Positions 24,076 through 32,871 of a DNA stretch of 33,186 bases are shown here, in pieces. The stretch is taken from positions 1 to 33,186 of the forward strand of contig NZ_CATNVB010000013.1 in assembly GCF_951230165.1 (NCBI RefSeq), written 5' to 3'. Made by a program: the position numbers and the translations under genes. Positions within the stretch are counted from its first letter, which is position 1. Each line of letters starts with the position of its first letter. This DNA comes from Lentilactobacillus sp. Marseille-Q4993. Its GTDB lineage: Bacteria; Bacillota; Bacilli; Lactobacillales; Lactobacillaceae. The notes beneath the pieces were generated by a model. It had not been told where the DNA came from. It saw nothing but the letters and a program-made list of their open reading frames with translations, and did no database searches.

Positions 24076-25059
24076 TTAACGCTTTAGTGACGTACTATGG
24101 ACTGGCCCTCTTCGATCAGGATAAATACTTTTCATTAGGGGATTCACTGCCAAAGGAGCTTCACCGAACCCTGTCGCAATCAGTGGCTGCTTGTCATCGT
24201 AATCAGAAACATCCCCAATCGCAAAAACATTCTTCTCACTAGTAATTCCGCTAGTATTTGCAGTAATTTTGCCCCGACTACCATCTGGATGGACTCCCCA
24301 ACCACTAAGTGCGTCATCCTGCGCAATGAAACCGTAATTGACAACGATATCGTCAACCACCATCTTTTTCTCATCGTCAGTTTTCATTTTTTTGGCTGAT
24401 ATTTCAACCTGATCACCCTTGGCAGCCAGCTCTTTGATTAGGTATGGTGTGACCAATTCAATACTTGATTGGTCGAGCAAATCAACACTATGTTCCATCG
24501 CTCTAAACTTTTCCCGGCGGTGAAGAAGGTATACTTGGTGCGCTACTGGCTCTAACAACAGTGCCTCATCAATCGCCGAATCGCCACCCCCAGCAACAAG
24601 CACATCCCTACCTTTAAAATGAGCAAGATTTTTGACACTATAGAACAGGTTTTTCCCTTCAAACTCTTCACTGTTATCAACAGCTAGTTTGCGAGGATTA
24701 AAAGCTCCCACTCCGGTTGCGATAATAATCCCCTTAGTTTCACTGGTGCCCTTGTCGGTAGTGATTTTGAAGCCCTCGTCCGTTCGCTCAACGTTGGTAA
24801 CCGTCGTATTCAGTTTAACCTCTGTATCGACCGTTTTAAGCTGCTCTTCAAGTTGGTTAACCAAATCCCTTCCTTTGATTTGGGGATAGCCACCAACATC
24901 CAAAATCGTCTTTTCAGGGTACAAAGCGGTCACCTGACCACCTAATTCTGACAAACTTTCAATAATTTGAGTTTTGGCATTCCTCAACCCAGCGTAAAAT
25001 CCCGCAAAAATTCCGGCGGGGCCACCACCAATTACAGTAATATCATAAGGTTCAGTCAT
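24076..25059 (-). CDS. Ferredoxin/flavodoxin-NADP+ reductase, thioredoxin-reductase-like (YumC type)
   Basis: A 327-residue flavoprotein. The FAD-binding Rossmann motif is GGGPAG at residues 11-16, the NADPH motif GGGDSAIDEA lies mid-protein, and the C-terminal FAD-binding stretch is VFAIGDVSDYD. The CxxC pair of true thioredoxin reductases is absent, and the C-terminal tail is longer (ending RRGPVHSTSLKR), as expected for the type 2 FNR family. It transfers electrons between NADPH and ferredoxin or flavodoxin. The start at 25059 has GGAG eight bases upstream; the GTG at 25068 overlaps that site. It follows the PrsW gene by only 11 bases. Confidence 0.93.
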   Translation of the reverse strand: MTEPYDITVIGGGPAGIFAGFYAGLRNAKTQIIESLSELGGQVTALYPEKTILDVGGYPQIKGRDLVNQLEEQLKTVDTEVKLNTTVTNVERTDEGFKITTDKGTSETKGIIIATGVGAFNPRKLAVDNSEEFEGKNLFYSVKNLAHFKGRDVLVAGGGDSAIDEALLLEPVAHQVYLLHRREKFRAMEHSVDLLDQSSIELVTPYLIKELAAKGDQVEISAKKMKTDDEKKMVVDDIVVNYGFIAQDDALSGWGVHPDGSRGKITANTSGITSEKNVFAIGDVSDYDDKQPLIATGFGEAPLAVNPLMKSIYPDRRGPVHSTSLKR

Positions 25060-25070
25060 TTTATGCACTC

Positions 25071-26141
25071 CTATCGTTTCTGTGCTTTCTTATTTTTTCG
25101 ATTGATAATTCTTTGACCTTGTAGGGTCTTCACTTCCCGCAATCCAGCATCAATCAAGATTGTGATTGTAAACCATCCCACTACAACATCGAACACCTCT
25201 TGAGCAATGGATACCCCAATCCCTGTGTGAGGAATGTCCCAATCCCAGAAGGTATGGAGAAAAATTACCAGTAGTAAAAAGATGAAAAATCGGGGCTTTG
25301 TAAAGAAATCCTTTACTCTAAATGGTTGCTTTCTAGTCTTCCCTAAAATAACAGCTCCACCAACGATGGCTGCCCAAATGGTATGGGTTCCAAACGCCTG
25401 GAAACTACGCGTAAAAATTGTAAATAGACCATATTCACTGACATAACCAGAACTTTCAAACACTGAGAAACCAGCTCCAACCGCTGCTCCAATCAACACT
25501 CCGTTAAAAATGTAGTTTAGTTTATACCGATTAATGAACAAAATCACCACGATACACTTGGCGACTTCTTCAACAAAGCCGACTAACAGAGCATTTTCAA
25601 TACTGACCGTTGTTTTGATTGGCAAGGCTAGATAAAGGGTCATCGTCACGATCAGCGACAGGATTCCTCCCACTAAAAACGTAGTTATCGTCTGCAGTGC
25701 GGAAATATTTTGGTAAACGTTGATCTCAAAAAACATCATTAGCAATGAAAAAGGCACGGCCAATGATCCAATAAAGATAATTCCGGGAATTACCTTATCC
25801 GACTTGAACATTACTAAGAGCATCATCAGCATTGTAAAACTGACCGCAAGTAGCAGGAATACCCGGCTAAAAAACCATGGTTTGACCGGACTACTTGAAA
25901 CCTTAGCTAAAGACGGCGTTGTTTTTCTCGTCCCCACAATAAATAACCGATCGGCTTCATCCTTAGTATGTTTCTGAAAAACTTCGGAAAACATTTTTGA
26001 AAGATGAATTTCAACCGTCCTATCGCCACTTTCTTCCAAATGACGAGCAATATTATCGTCCAAGTTGTCGTAGTTTCTTCGAACACCAGCCCAGAGAAAA
26101 CTAAACATGCCTTGGCACCATTTCGATATTTTTTTAAACAT
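25071..26141 (-). CDS. PrsW family intramembrane protease
   Basis: A 356-residue membrane protein with about eight helices from residue 90 onward. The family's active-site motifs are present: FVEEVAK (Glu191, Glu192), FSVFES (Glu229), His253 in FGTHTIWAA, and His296 in FLHTFWD. PrsW cuts membrane proteins, in Bacillus the anti-sigma factor RsiW. Here the first ~88 residues are a soluble N-terminal extension (QKHTKDEADRLFIVGTRKTTP) that I do not recognise; none of the zinc-ribbon cysteines found in some family members are visible. AGGAG six bases upstream supports the ATG. No anti-sigma or ECF gene lies nearby, so the substrate is open. Confidence 0.85.
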   Translation of the reverse strand: MFKKISKWCQGMFSFLWAGVRRNYDNLDDNIARHLEESGDRTVEIHLSKMFSEVFQKHTKDEADRLFIVGTRKTTPSLAKVSSSPVKPWFFSRVFLLLAVSFTMLMMLLVMFKSDKVIPGIIFIGSLAVPFSLLMMFFEINVYQNISALQTITTFLVGGILSLIVTMTLYLALPIKTTVSIENALLVGFVEEVAKCIVVILFINRYKLNYIFNGVLIGAAVGAGFSVFESSGYVSEYGLFTIFTRSFQAFGTHTIWAAIVGGAVILGKTRKQPFRVKDFFTKPRFFIFLLLVIFLHTFWDWDIPHTGIGVSIAQEVFDVVVGWFTITILIDAGLREVKTLQGQRIINRKNKKAQKR

Positions 26142-26211
26142 TACTAACTCCTATATATAGATACTTATAAGCGTAAACTAGAAACTAATTTGTTTCAAGG
26201 AGTAAGAAAAA

Positions 26212-26240
26212 TTGAGTTTTTAGGCGAGATTTAGTATTAT
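26212..26240 (+). promoter_or_regulatory. Promoter of the nucleoside hydrolase gene
   Basis: TTGAGT (26212-26217) and TATTAT (26235-26240) separated by 17 bases, about 50 bases before the start codon. Confidence 0.7.
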
Positions 26241-26289
26241 TAAGTAAAGGGTTTTCATCCTTGATATTACAATAATGGAGGTAGTTTTG

Positions 26290-27249
26290 ATGGCCCAAAA
26301 GAAAATGATTTTAGACCTTGATACAGGTATTGATGATGCAATGGCAATTGCTTATGCGGTTGCCTCACCAGAAGTTGACTTAATTGGGATTCTTGGTTCT
26401 TACGGTAACGTGTACGTTGAGGACGGTGCGGTTAATTCCCTCAAGATTTTGGAATTGCTTGGCGTAACCGATGTTCCAGTTTACGTTGGTCTTCCCCACT
26501 CATCAGAATCTGATCACTTTGACAGAATGCCAGTTAGTGCCCAAATTCACGGGGACAACGGAATTGGTGAAGTAGAACTTCCAGAACCAAAGCGCGCAGT
26601 TGAAACTGGTGATGGTATCGACTTCCTTATCGACTCAGTTAAAAAGTACGGTAAGGACCTGATTTTAGTACCAACTGGCCCACTAACCAACTTGGATGCT
26701 GCCATCAAGAAGGATCCTTCAATTACCAAAGAAATTGGTAACGTAACTATCATGGGTGGAGCTCTAACCGTTCCTGGTAACGTATCAAACGTAACTGAGG
26801 CTAACATTCAACAAGATGCTGCCGCCGCAAACCGCGTGTTTACTAGTCCACTTCACCTAACTATGGTTGGACTAGACGTAACCCTTAGAACCCTACTTAC
26901 AAAGAAGGAAACTCAACAATGGCGTGACTTAGGAACTAAGTCCGGTAAAGCATTCGCTGATATCGTTGATTACTACATTAAGGCCTACGAGGTTACTAGC
27001 CCTGACCTCCACGGTTGTGCATTGCACGATCCATTTGCTGTCGGGGTGGCAATCAATCCAGACTTTGTAACCTGCCTTGATTTGAATATGTACGTAACAA
27101 CTGACGACAAGTTCTATGGTCGAACAGTTGGTGACCCAGCAAGATTATCTGAACCTGATACTAACGTTAAGGTAGCTGTTAACGCTGATGTTGATGGATA
27201 CTTGAAAGAATTTATGAGTAGATTGGGTGGCTTGTTTAAGGAAAACTAA
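26290..27249 (+). CDS. Inosine-uridine-type nucleoside hydrolase
   Basis: A 319-residue IunH-family enzyme that splits ribonucleosides into base and ribose. The calcium-binding motif DLDTGIDDAMA begins at Asp9 (Asp9, Asp11, Asp15, Asp16). The middle TGPLTNLDAAIKKDP and the C-terminal GCALHDPFAVGVAI with its catalytic-pocket His and Asp complete the family pattern. ATG 26290 has GGAGG eight bases upstream; the in-frame ATG at 26275 overlaps that site. It has its own promoter and shares a terminator with the HAD phosphatase gene. Codon choice is biased towards high-use codons (AAC, GGT, CCA), which suggests strong expression. Base preference cannot be read reliably. Confidence 0.95.
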   Translation: MAQKKMILDLDTGIDDAMAIAYAVASPEVDLIGILGSYGNVYVEDGAVNSLKILELLGVTDVPVYVGLPHSSESDHFDRMPVSAQIHGDNGIGEVELPEPKRAVETGDGIDFLIDSVKKYGKDLILVPTGPLTNLDAAIKKDPSITKEIGNVTIMGGALTVPGNVSNVTEANIQQDAAAANRVFTSPLHLTMVGLDVTLRTLLTKKETQQWRDLGTKSGKAFADIVDYYIKAYEVTSPDLHGCALHDPFAVGVAINPDFVTCLDLNMYVTTDDKFYGRTVGDPARLSEPDTNVKVAVNADVDGYLKEFMSRLGGLFKEN

Positions 27250-27269
27250 CCATCAACCATAATCTAAAT

Positions 27270-27340
27270 AAAAAACACATTGGACCTGGGAAAGGGCACA
27301 GCATGATGCCTAAATTATCCCAGGCACAATGTGTTTTTTA
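27270..27340. terminator. Bidirectional terminator between nucleoside hydrolase and HAD genes
   Basis: AAAAAACACATTG plus CCTGGGA (27270-27291) pair with TCCCAGG and CAATGTGTTTTTTA (27317-27340), with a two-base internal loop; the ~25-base apical part contains a smaller GGCA/TGCC stem. A-run and T-run at the ends allow action on both strands. The HAD stop codon lies in its right edge. Confidence 0.85.
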
Positions 27341-28156
27341 TTTAAACAGCTTCTGCGTTGCTTCCTTCTCCACAAATGCTGCCACGCCATCTTCATCGTT
27401 CGAAAGCGTTGTTTCGTTGGCAACAGCCTTAATCTCATCACTAGCATTTGCCATCGCAACGCCAACCCCTGCAGCTTCGATCATTCCATGGTCATTTTCA
27501 GCATCTCCAAACGCCATCAGATTTGAAAAATCCCAACCAAAATGATCTAGCAAATGACTTAGGCCAACCTTCTTATCCATTCCGGCAGCCAAAAATTCTA
27601 AGATATGTGGCTGCGACCGCACGATGTGATATTGCTGGTACAGGTTATCAGGAAGCTTAGCAACATATCCGTCTAACTCTTCCTTCACTGCACTTAAAAT
27701 CGCCTTAGAATAAAGCTGGTCATCAGGCAAATCAGCGAAGGTCATGTGATCGAAGTGAAGCCGGCCATTAAATTGGTCCTCGTAAATCGACTTCTTCAAA
27801 TCGGTAATTGAGTATGCCTGCTCAAAGTTTAGGACATCAAGTGGCGTATCGTTTGCTTGAGCAAAGTCATGGAGGGCTACTAAGTCATCCTTCTTCATCC
27901 CACTCTTGGCAAGGGCTTGCTTATCTTGATTGTGAATAACCAATGCACCATTGAAGGTAATCGTGAAATCAGCTGCTTCAGTTAATCCTAATTGCTCAAT
28001 AAAGTGCCAAATTGCGTTGATTGGGCGACCGGTACACAACACCACTTTAATTCCCTGTTCGTGCAGCTTCTTTAGTGCGCTTTCGTTAACCTTAGAAATG
28101 GTCTTATCACTCGTCAGCAAAGTATTATCCAAATCTAAAGCAATCATCTTAATCAT
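27338..28156 (-). CDS. Cof-type HAD-superfamily phosphatase
   Basis: A 272-residue HAD IIB hydrolase. Motif I is ALDLDNTLL (nucleophile Asp8, acid Asp10), motif II the Thr in VLCTGRP, motif III Lys in GMDKKVGLSHLL, and motif IV FGDAENDHGM. The cap domain lies between. YidA/Cof enzymes dephosphorylate sugar phosphates or cofactor precursors such as flavin and pyridoxal phosphates. The start has only a weak GAAAG site, and TATAAT (minus strand, 28200-28195) may be its -10 box. It is a single gene convergent with the nucleoside hydrolase. Confidence 0.92.
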   Translation of the reverse strand: MIKMIALDLDNTLLTSDKTISKVNESALKKLHEQGIKVVLCTGRPINAIWHFIEQLGLTEAADFTITFNGALVIHNQDKQALAKSGMKKDDLVALHDFAQANDTPLDVLNFEQAYSITDLKKSIYEDQFNGRLHFDHMTFADLPDDQLYSKAILSAVKEELDGYVAKLPDNLYQQYHIVRSQPHILEFLAAGMDKKVGLSHLLDHFGWDFSNLMAFGDAENDHGMIEAAGVGVAMANASDEIKAVANETTLSNDEDGVAAFVEKEATQKLFK

Positions 28157-28263
28157 GTTAGTGCCAACTTTCGTTTAGAGTTATTTTAGTCTTAATTATA
28201 CAATTTATCAGAATTGCCTGCTTACAAAACTTTAAATCAGGGCATTCAAATTACCAAATGCAC

Positions 28264-28296
28264 AAAAAAAACGCCAGCCATCACGACTGTCGTTTT
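28264..28296 (-). terminator. Terminator after the Spx-like gene
   Basis: On the minus strand AAAACGACAG (28296-28287) pairs with CTGGCGTTTT (28277-28268) with one mismatch, followed by an eight-T run ending at 28264. Confidence 0.8.
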
Positions 28297-28325
28297 CAAA
28301 TTAATTATAATTAGTAAGTAATACC

Positions 28326-28724
28326 TTAACCAATCATTTGAGCTTCAAGCTCACGCAATTCGGCTTCCCGAACACTTCTTGGTAAGAAACGACGAATTTC
28401 TTCTTCGTTAAAACCAACTTCGATTCTGTGGTCATCGAAAATGATTGGCCGCTTGATCAAGTCAGGATATTTAACAACTAGGTTAACTAGTTGTGATACC
28501 GACAAATTATCCAAGTTAAGGTTCAACTTTTTATAGATATTTGAACGAGTAGAAATGATATCCTCACTACCATTTTCCGTAAGTCGAAGCAATTTCTTAA
28601 CTTCGTCAGCGTTTAATGGATTTGAATTAATGTTTCTTTCTTTAAAGTCAATATTGTGACCTTTGAGCCATGCTCGAGCCTTTCGACTTGAAGCACTGCT
28701 TTGTGCAACGTATAAATTTAACAT
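28326..28724 (-). CDS. Spx/ArsC family regulator lacking the redox CxxC
   Basis: A 132-residue Spx-like protein. Canonical Spx binds the RNA polymerase alpha C-terminal domain and senses disulfide stress through Cys10-x-x-Cys13. Here both positions are serine (QSSASSRKARAWL: Ser10 and Ser13), while the surrounding RKARAWL, the RPI segment (KRPIIFDDHRIEVGF) and the length are kept, ending in a REAELRELEAQ tail. So this is a full-length Spx paralogue that cannot form the regulatory disulfide. AGGGGG precedes the ATG, and a near-consensus promoter lies upstream. It may be a constitutive or non-redox-regulated Spx; other paralogues probably exist elsewhere. Confidence 0.9.
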   Translation of the reverse strand: MLNLYVAQSSASSRKARAWLKGHNIDFKERNINSNPLNADEVKKLLRLTENGSEDIISTRSNIYKKLNLNLDNLSVSQLVNLVVKYPDLIKRPIIFDDHRIEVGFNEEEIRRFLPRSVREAELRELEAQMIG

Positions 28725-28777
28725 ATTGAATCCCCCTTATAGGATAGGTATCTGTAATAACCTAATCTACAGTTTTA

Positions 28778-28805
28778 ATATTATCACAAGGTAAATGATT
28801 GTCAA
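28778..28805 (-). promoter_or_regulatory. Strong promoter of the Spx-like gene
   Basis: A perfect TTGACA (28805-28800) and TAATAT (28783-28778) with a 16-base spacer on the minus strand. Confidence 0.75.
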
Positions 28806-28874
28806 CACCGTTACTTACTTTTTACAATTAGAATTTCACAAACTAATTAACTTTTTTTACCTCATTCTTTATCC

Positions 28875-28880
28875 TATAAT
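28875..28880 (+). promoter_or_regulatory. Consensus -10 box before the CPA1 antiporter gene
   Basis: A perfect TATAAT about 40 bases upstream of the start codon. The expected -35 position is a plain T-tract, so the promoter is weak or activator-dependent. Confidence 0.45.
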
Positions 28881-28918
28881 GGTGGGTATTAAAACGATTA
28901 TCGGGGGAAGTTTTTATC

Positions 28919-30892
28919 ATGGAGATTCTGTATTCAGTTGTCTTATTAATAGTTGCGACCATCGTTTCCAATGTTATTGCATCAACCTCATCAAGAATTC
29001 CGGTAACTTTTTTTCAAATATTTGCGGGATTAGCTTTATCTTTCGTCCCACTCTTTCATCATTACACCCTTTACCCTGAGGTGTTTATGTTACTGATCAT
29101 CGCGCCACTACTATACCATGACGGGTTAAAAGCAGATCTTTCCCAGTTTCGCGATGGCTTTGGAACTTTGTTTTCAATGGCGGTTTTTCTTGCCGTTATC
29201 ACTGCGGTTATCATGGGACTAGGCTTTCACACTTTAATGCCCGTTATTCCAATTGCATTGTGTATCACCTTAACCGCTATCGTCACTCCAACCGATTCAC
29301 TGGCATTACAGTCGATAACCCAAAATATCGACATGCCAGAATCTATCTCCTCGGTTTTAGAAACCGAATCGCTATTCAATGACGCCTCTGGTATCGTGAT
29401 TTTCAATCTTGCCATTTCTGCTTACACCTCTGGCCAGTTTTCCATCGCTAAGGGGCTTACCAGCTTTGGAATTAGTTTCTTCGGCGGGATCTTCCTTGGC
29501 CTAATTGCAGGACTCCTGTTTTTCTCACTGTACGAATTCCTTATTTCAAAATCAATGGACACATCAAGCGTTTTGGTACCACTAACCTTGATGGCACCAA
29601 TTGCAATCTATTTGGTGGCCGAGGAATTTCATTTTTCAGGCATCCTAGCAGCGGTAACCGCCGGAATTGTTCACGGGCTTAATTCCAGTCGATTAAAACT
29701 TACATCAACCGACGTCCAGTTAGTCACGAGTTCTAGTTGGGACTTGATTGCCAAACTCTTGTCTGGGGTTGTTTTTGTCCTATTAGGAGTTACTCTTCCC
29801 ACCGTTGCAAGCCAGGTCGTGAGTTACTCGACAGGTTACATATTCAAACTAACGATTTTTGCGGCCATTTTATACCTTGGTATCTGTGCAGTTCGCTACC
29901 TGTGGGTCAAACTCAATTTAGTAAAGGTTCATCCCCAAGAAAAAGCCACTAATAAGGAAGCCTTGATTACTTCCATTGGCGGAATTCACGGAACTATCAC
30001 CCTTTCAATGGCTCTTTCGTTACCGCTAACATTAGCCGGCGAGTCATTTCCATTCAGATCCCAACTAATTTTCATTGCAACGATTGTAATCCTATTAAGC
30101 TTGATAACCCCAACTCTGTGGCTCCCTCGATTAGTTGGCCGAAAGCAGGCGCACAATGCAGAAGCTTTCTACCAATTTCGTAACTCCATGGCTGATTACA
30201 GCATTTCTCAAATCAAACAGGAGGAGACGATTCCAATCATCGACCGGAACTACGTCATCGATATGCTCAACAGTCAGAAAAAACGCGGTCACATCAACCG
30301 AGATGAGGTTCAAGAAATCACCAACCAGACTAATAAACTAATCCAAGATAAACTGTACTCAATGCTCACAGATAACCAAATCCCAGACCGATTTGCAAAG
30401 GCAATCGCTCGCCGTGGTGTTTCCCGTTCCCACCAACGTGGAAATTTCTGGTCACGGTTAGGGTTCTGGATCAAAGTTCAATTTGTAAGAAAGAAAACCA
30501 AAAAATTTGAACAACAAATCGCTCGGAAGCCTGGGTTTGACCAAACCAAAATGAACAATAACAAGCAAGCATTCTTTGAGATTCAAAGGAAAACTAATAA
30601 ACAAATTCTGGTCGTCGTAAACGATTACTTAGACCAGATTGAGACTCCTGACAACGCTGACTCCGTCAACTATGTTCGTCAAGGTTACACGATGAGGCTA
30701 AGTCGTGGCAACATCGATGAGTCATCTGCTCAGCGAAGAACTCAACTTTTGATCAAAGCGTTCCAATATGAGTATTCCTTTGTTGCTAATCTATTCAACG
30801 CAAATAAGATTGAAAAAGCCCTATCAGATCGATTAAACCAAAGTATAACAACTGACCAGATGGTTTACCTGCAATCAGTTGACGAGGGATAA
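28919..30892 (+). CDS. CPA1 family Na+(K+)/H+ antiporter
   Basis: A 657-residue cation/proton antiporter. The first ~400 residues hold about 12 helices with the unwound-helix motif TPTD (123-126) and the ion-binding ESLFNDASG (Asn154, Asp155), as in NhaP/YjcE-like CPA1 proteins. The last ~250 residues are a long, basic, helical cytoplasmic domain with RKKTKKFEQQ-like stretches; this tail is as expected for the long CPA1 group and probably regulates activity. No TrkA-C or cNMP domain is recognisable. GGGGAAG precedes the ATG. It is divergent from the Spx-like gene. Role: sodium and pH homeostasis. Confidence 0.92.
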   Translation: MEILYSVVLLIVATIVSNVIASTSSRIPVTFFQIFAGLALSFVPLFHHYTLYPEVFMLLIIAPLLYHDGLKADLSQFRDGFGTLFSMAVFLAVITAVIMGLGFHTLMPVIPIALCITLTAIVTPTDSLALQSITQNIDMPESISSVLETESLFNDASGIVIFNLAISAYTSGQFSIAKGLTSFGISFFGGIFLGLIAGLLFFSLYEFLISKSMDTSSVLVPLTLMAPIAIYLVAEEFHFSGILAAVTAGIVHGLNSSRLKLTSTDVQLVTSSSWDLIAKLLSGVVFVLLGVTLPTVASQVVSYSTGYIFKLTIFAAILYLGICAVRYLWVKLNLVKVHPQEKATNKEALITSIGGIHGTITLSMALSLPLTLAGESFPFRSQLIFIATIVILLSLITPTLWLPRLVGRKQAHNAEAFYQFRNSMADYSISQIKQEETIPIIDRNYVIDMLNSQKKRGHINRDEVQEITNQTNKLIQDKLYSMLTDNQIPDRFAKAIARRGVSRSHQRGNFWSRLGFWIKVQFVRKKTKKFEQQIARKPGFDQTKMNNNKQAFFEIQRKTNKQILVVVNDYLDQIETPDNADSVNYVRQGYTMRLSRGNIDESSAQRRTQLLIKAFQYEYSFVANLFNANKIEKALSDRLNQSITTDQMVYLQSVDEG

Positions 30893-30934
30893 CGGATTAC
30901 AAAATAGATTTTAAGTGTTATTTGTCCTACCAGT

Positions 30935-30963
30935 TTTACATCTTGCCAATTCTTTTATATACT
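30935..30963 (+). promoter_or_regulatory. Promoter of the 5'-nucleotidase gene
   Basis: TTTACA (30935-30940) and TATACT (30958-30963) with a 17-base spacer, about 30 bases before the start codon and 42 bases after the antiporter stop. Confidence 0.65.
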
Positions 30964-30994
30964 TGAGTTCATAGAATATCGTGTAGGTGAAAAT

Positions 30995-32578
30995 ATGAAA
31001 ATAACTTTCTTATGTACTAGCGATACTCACGGCTTCATCGAGCCGACCAATTACGTTGACAAAGGCCTCGATAAACCGTTTGGTATCGAAAAAGCGTGCA
31101 GTGCTATAAAGCAGTATAAGAAAAGCCACCCAGATGAACAGGTAGTTGTAATTGATAACGGCGACTTTCTCGAAGGATCGCCCCTGTCTTACTATGTCGC
31201 AAAAATGGCAGATCATGAAGATCGAGCAGCCTACGCAAAGGCCTACAACCAAGTTGGCTATCAGATTGGCTCGATTGGCAACCATGAATTTGACTACGGC
31301 GTAAAGTACCTCGAATCGATGATGGCAGCGTCTGACCGCGATTTTGTTTGTGCTAATATTGTTGATCACAACAAGGAACCAATGCTTGGCAAACCATATA
31401 AAATTCTGCAGGTGGGCCCGTGTAAAGTCGGCTTTTTAGGATTAACTACCACCAGCACCAAGAAGTGGAAGAACATCGGTGATTCAGATGATTTCAACTT
31501 GATTTCGGAAATGGAAGCCGTGGAAAAATATCTACCAGAGATTAAGGAGCAGGCTGATATCGCTGCTGTTGTCTACCATGGCGGGTTTGAACGCGATCAC
31601 ACCGGTACTTGGACTGATATTAACCCTGGTGAGAATAAGGGTTATGACTTATTGGAACACGTCGATGGAATTGATGCCTTAATTTCTGGACATCAGCATC
31701 GTCGCATCGCTAGTCACTTATTCAAGGTCCCCGTGATTCAGCCCGGTTTTCGGGGCGAGTTTATCGGCAGAATTACCTTGAACTACTCTCAATCAGAACA
31801 CCGGGTAACGAAAAGTGAGAGTGAATTAATTAGTGTGGCTGATTATCCTATCGATCCACAAATCGATGAAACAATCCAACCATTAGCTCAGCACCTATCA
31901 AAATGGTTGGACAAACCACTTTCAAGAATCGATGGGAACCTTACCTTTACGGATCCACTCAAGGTGAGAACCGAAGACAGTTCGTTTATTGAGTTTATTC
32001 AAAAAATTCAAATGGATAAAATGGGAGTCGATGTTTCCGCAACAGCCCTTTATAATAACGAAGCTCATGGCTTTTCAAATCCAATCACAATGAGAAATAT
32101 AATCACTAACTATGTTTATCCAAACACCCTTGTCGTTTCTGAAATTTCAGGGGCAGATTTGAAGGGTGCCCTGGAAGTTAGTGCAGAGTATTTTGATACT
32201 AAGGCTGGTCATGTAGTCGTAAACGAACGGTTTATTTTCCCAAAACAACGTTACTACAATTACGATATGTTTGAAGGCATCGATTACATCCTGGATGTTT
32301 CCCGTCCTGTCGGCGACAGAGTAACCAAACTTCAGTATCACGGCAAGGACGTCAGTCCCGACGATACAATTAAAATCGCGCTTAATCGATACCGGGCAAG
32401 TGGTGGTGGCCACTACCCAATGTACACCAAAGAGAAAATCATTAAATCTGATCATACTATTATTTCACAAGTGATTCTTGAATATCTTGAACATCATCCG
32501 GTAGTGACGCCAACAATTAACAACAACTTCCAAGTATTAGCTGGGGAGCCACTAAAAACCAACGATGAACAGAAATAG
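30995..32578 (+). CDS. Metallophosphatase / 5'-nucleotidase (UshA/YfkN-type), without signal peptide
   Basis: A 527-residue two-domain enzyme. The N-terminal calcineurin-like metallophosphatase domain has TSDTHG (Asp10, His12), DNGDFLEG, GNHEFD, an HGG motif (YHGGFE) and GHQHRR, which together bind two metals. The C-terminal 5'-nucleotidase domain carries RNIITNYVYPNTL and the substrate-stacking region near GHVVVN and NRYRASGGGHYP. There is no signal peptide or LPXTG anchor, so it should act in the cytoplasm, unlike UshA or YfkN. It hydrolyses nucleoside monophosphates or 2',3'-cyclic nucleotides. It could feed the nucleoside hydrolase encoded nearby. Confidence 0.93.
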   Translation: MKITFLCTSDTHGFIEPTNYVDKGLDKPFGIEKACSAIKQYKKSHPDEQVVVIDNGDFLEGSPLSYYVAKMADHEDRAAYAKAYNQVGYQIGSIGNHEFDYGVKYLESMMAASDRDFVCANIVDHNKEPMLGKPYKILQVGPCKVGFLGLTTTSTKKWKNIGDSDDFNLISEMEAVEKYLPEIKEQADIAAVVYHGGFERDHTGTWTDINPGENKGYDLLEHVDGIDALISGHQHRRIASHLFKVPVIQPGFRGEFIGRITLNYSQSEHRVTKSESELISVADYPIDPQIDETIQPLAQHLSKWLDKPLSRIDGNLTFTDPLKVRTEDSSFIEFIQKIQMDKMGVDVSATALYNNEAHGFSNPITMRNIITNYVYPNTLVVSEISGADLKGALEVSAEYFDTKAGHVVVNERFIFPKQRYYNYDMFEGIDYILDVSRPVGDRVTKLQYHGKDVSPDDTIKIALNRYRASGGGHYPMYTKEKIIKSDHTIISQVILEYLEHHPVVTPTINNNFQVLAGEPLKTNDEQK

Positions 32579-32595
32579 AGCAATTATTGAGAAAA

Positions 32596-32623
32596 GCATC
32601 TGGCTATGGCTGGGTGTTTTTTT
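32596..32623 (+). terminator. Terminator after the 5'-nucleotidase gene
   Basis: CATCTGGC pairs with GCTGGGTG (four-base loop, several G-U pairs), followed by seven T ending at 32623. Confidence 0.75.
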
Positions 32624-32788
32624 GTTGGAAAATGTTGGTGGGGAGTTGTGAGGTGCTGGAAAGGGAAGTAGTTAAAACGGGTACGGAATTTCAATCTTAG
32701 CACAGTAGCTGTCGCGACTGACTCCACTCTGTGTTCATCAGTTAGCGTCAACTTTGTGAAGGCTCACAAACGAAATCAAAGATTTCTG

Positions 32789-32860
32789 GTTCGCTCTCCC
32801 GCTTATAAAACACGTTATTTGCACAGCCAAAACGTGTTCAAACAATCTGATTCCTACGTT
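32789..32860. repeat. Diverged partial copy of the 161-bp repeat
   Basis: Contains TTCGCT, CCGCTTATAAAAC, CACAGCCAAAACGTGTTC and AACAATCTGATTCCTACGTT in the same order as the tandem units to its right, but lacks the hairpin and has small deletions. It marks the old edge of the array. The preceding stretch 32624-32788 holds no gene or structure I can identify. Confidence 0.7.
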
Positions 32861-32871
32861 GGCTACATGGT

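Noticed and set aside
31010-31369. Minus-strand open frame of 119 residues
   Set aside because: Antisense to the 5'-nucleotidase metallophosphatase domain; no ribosome binding site.
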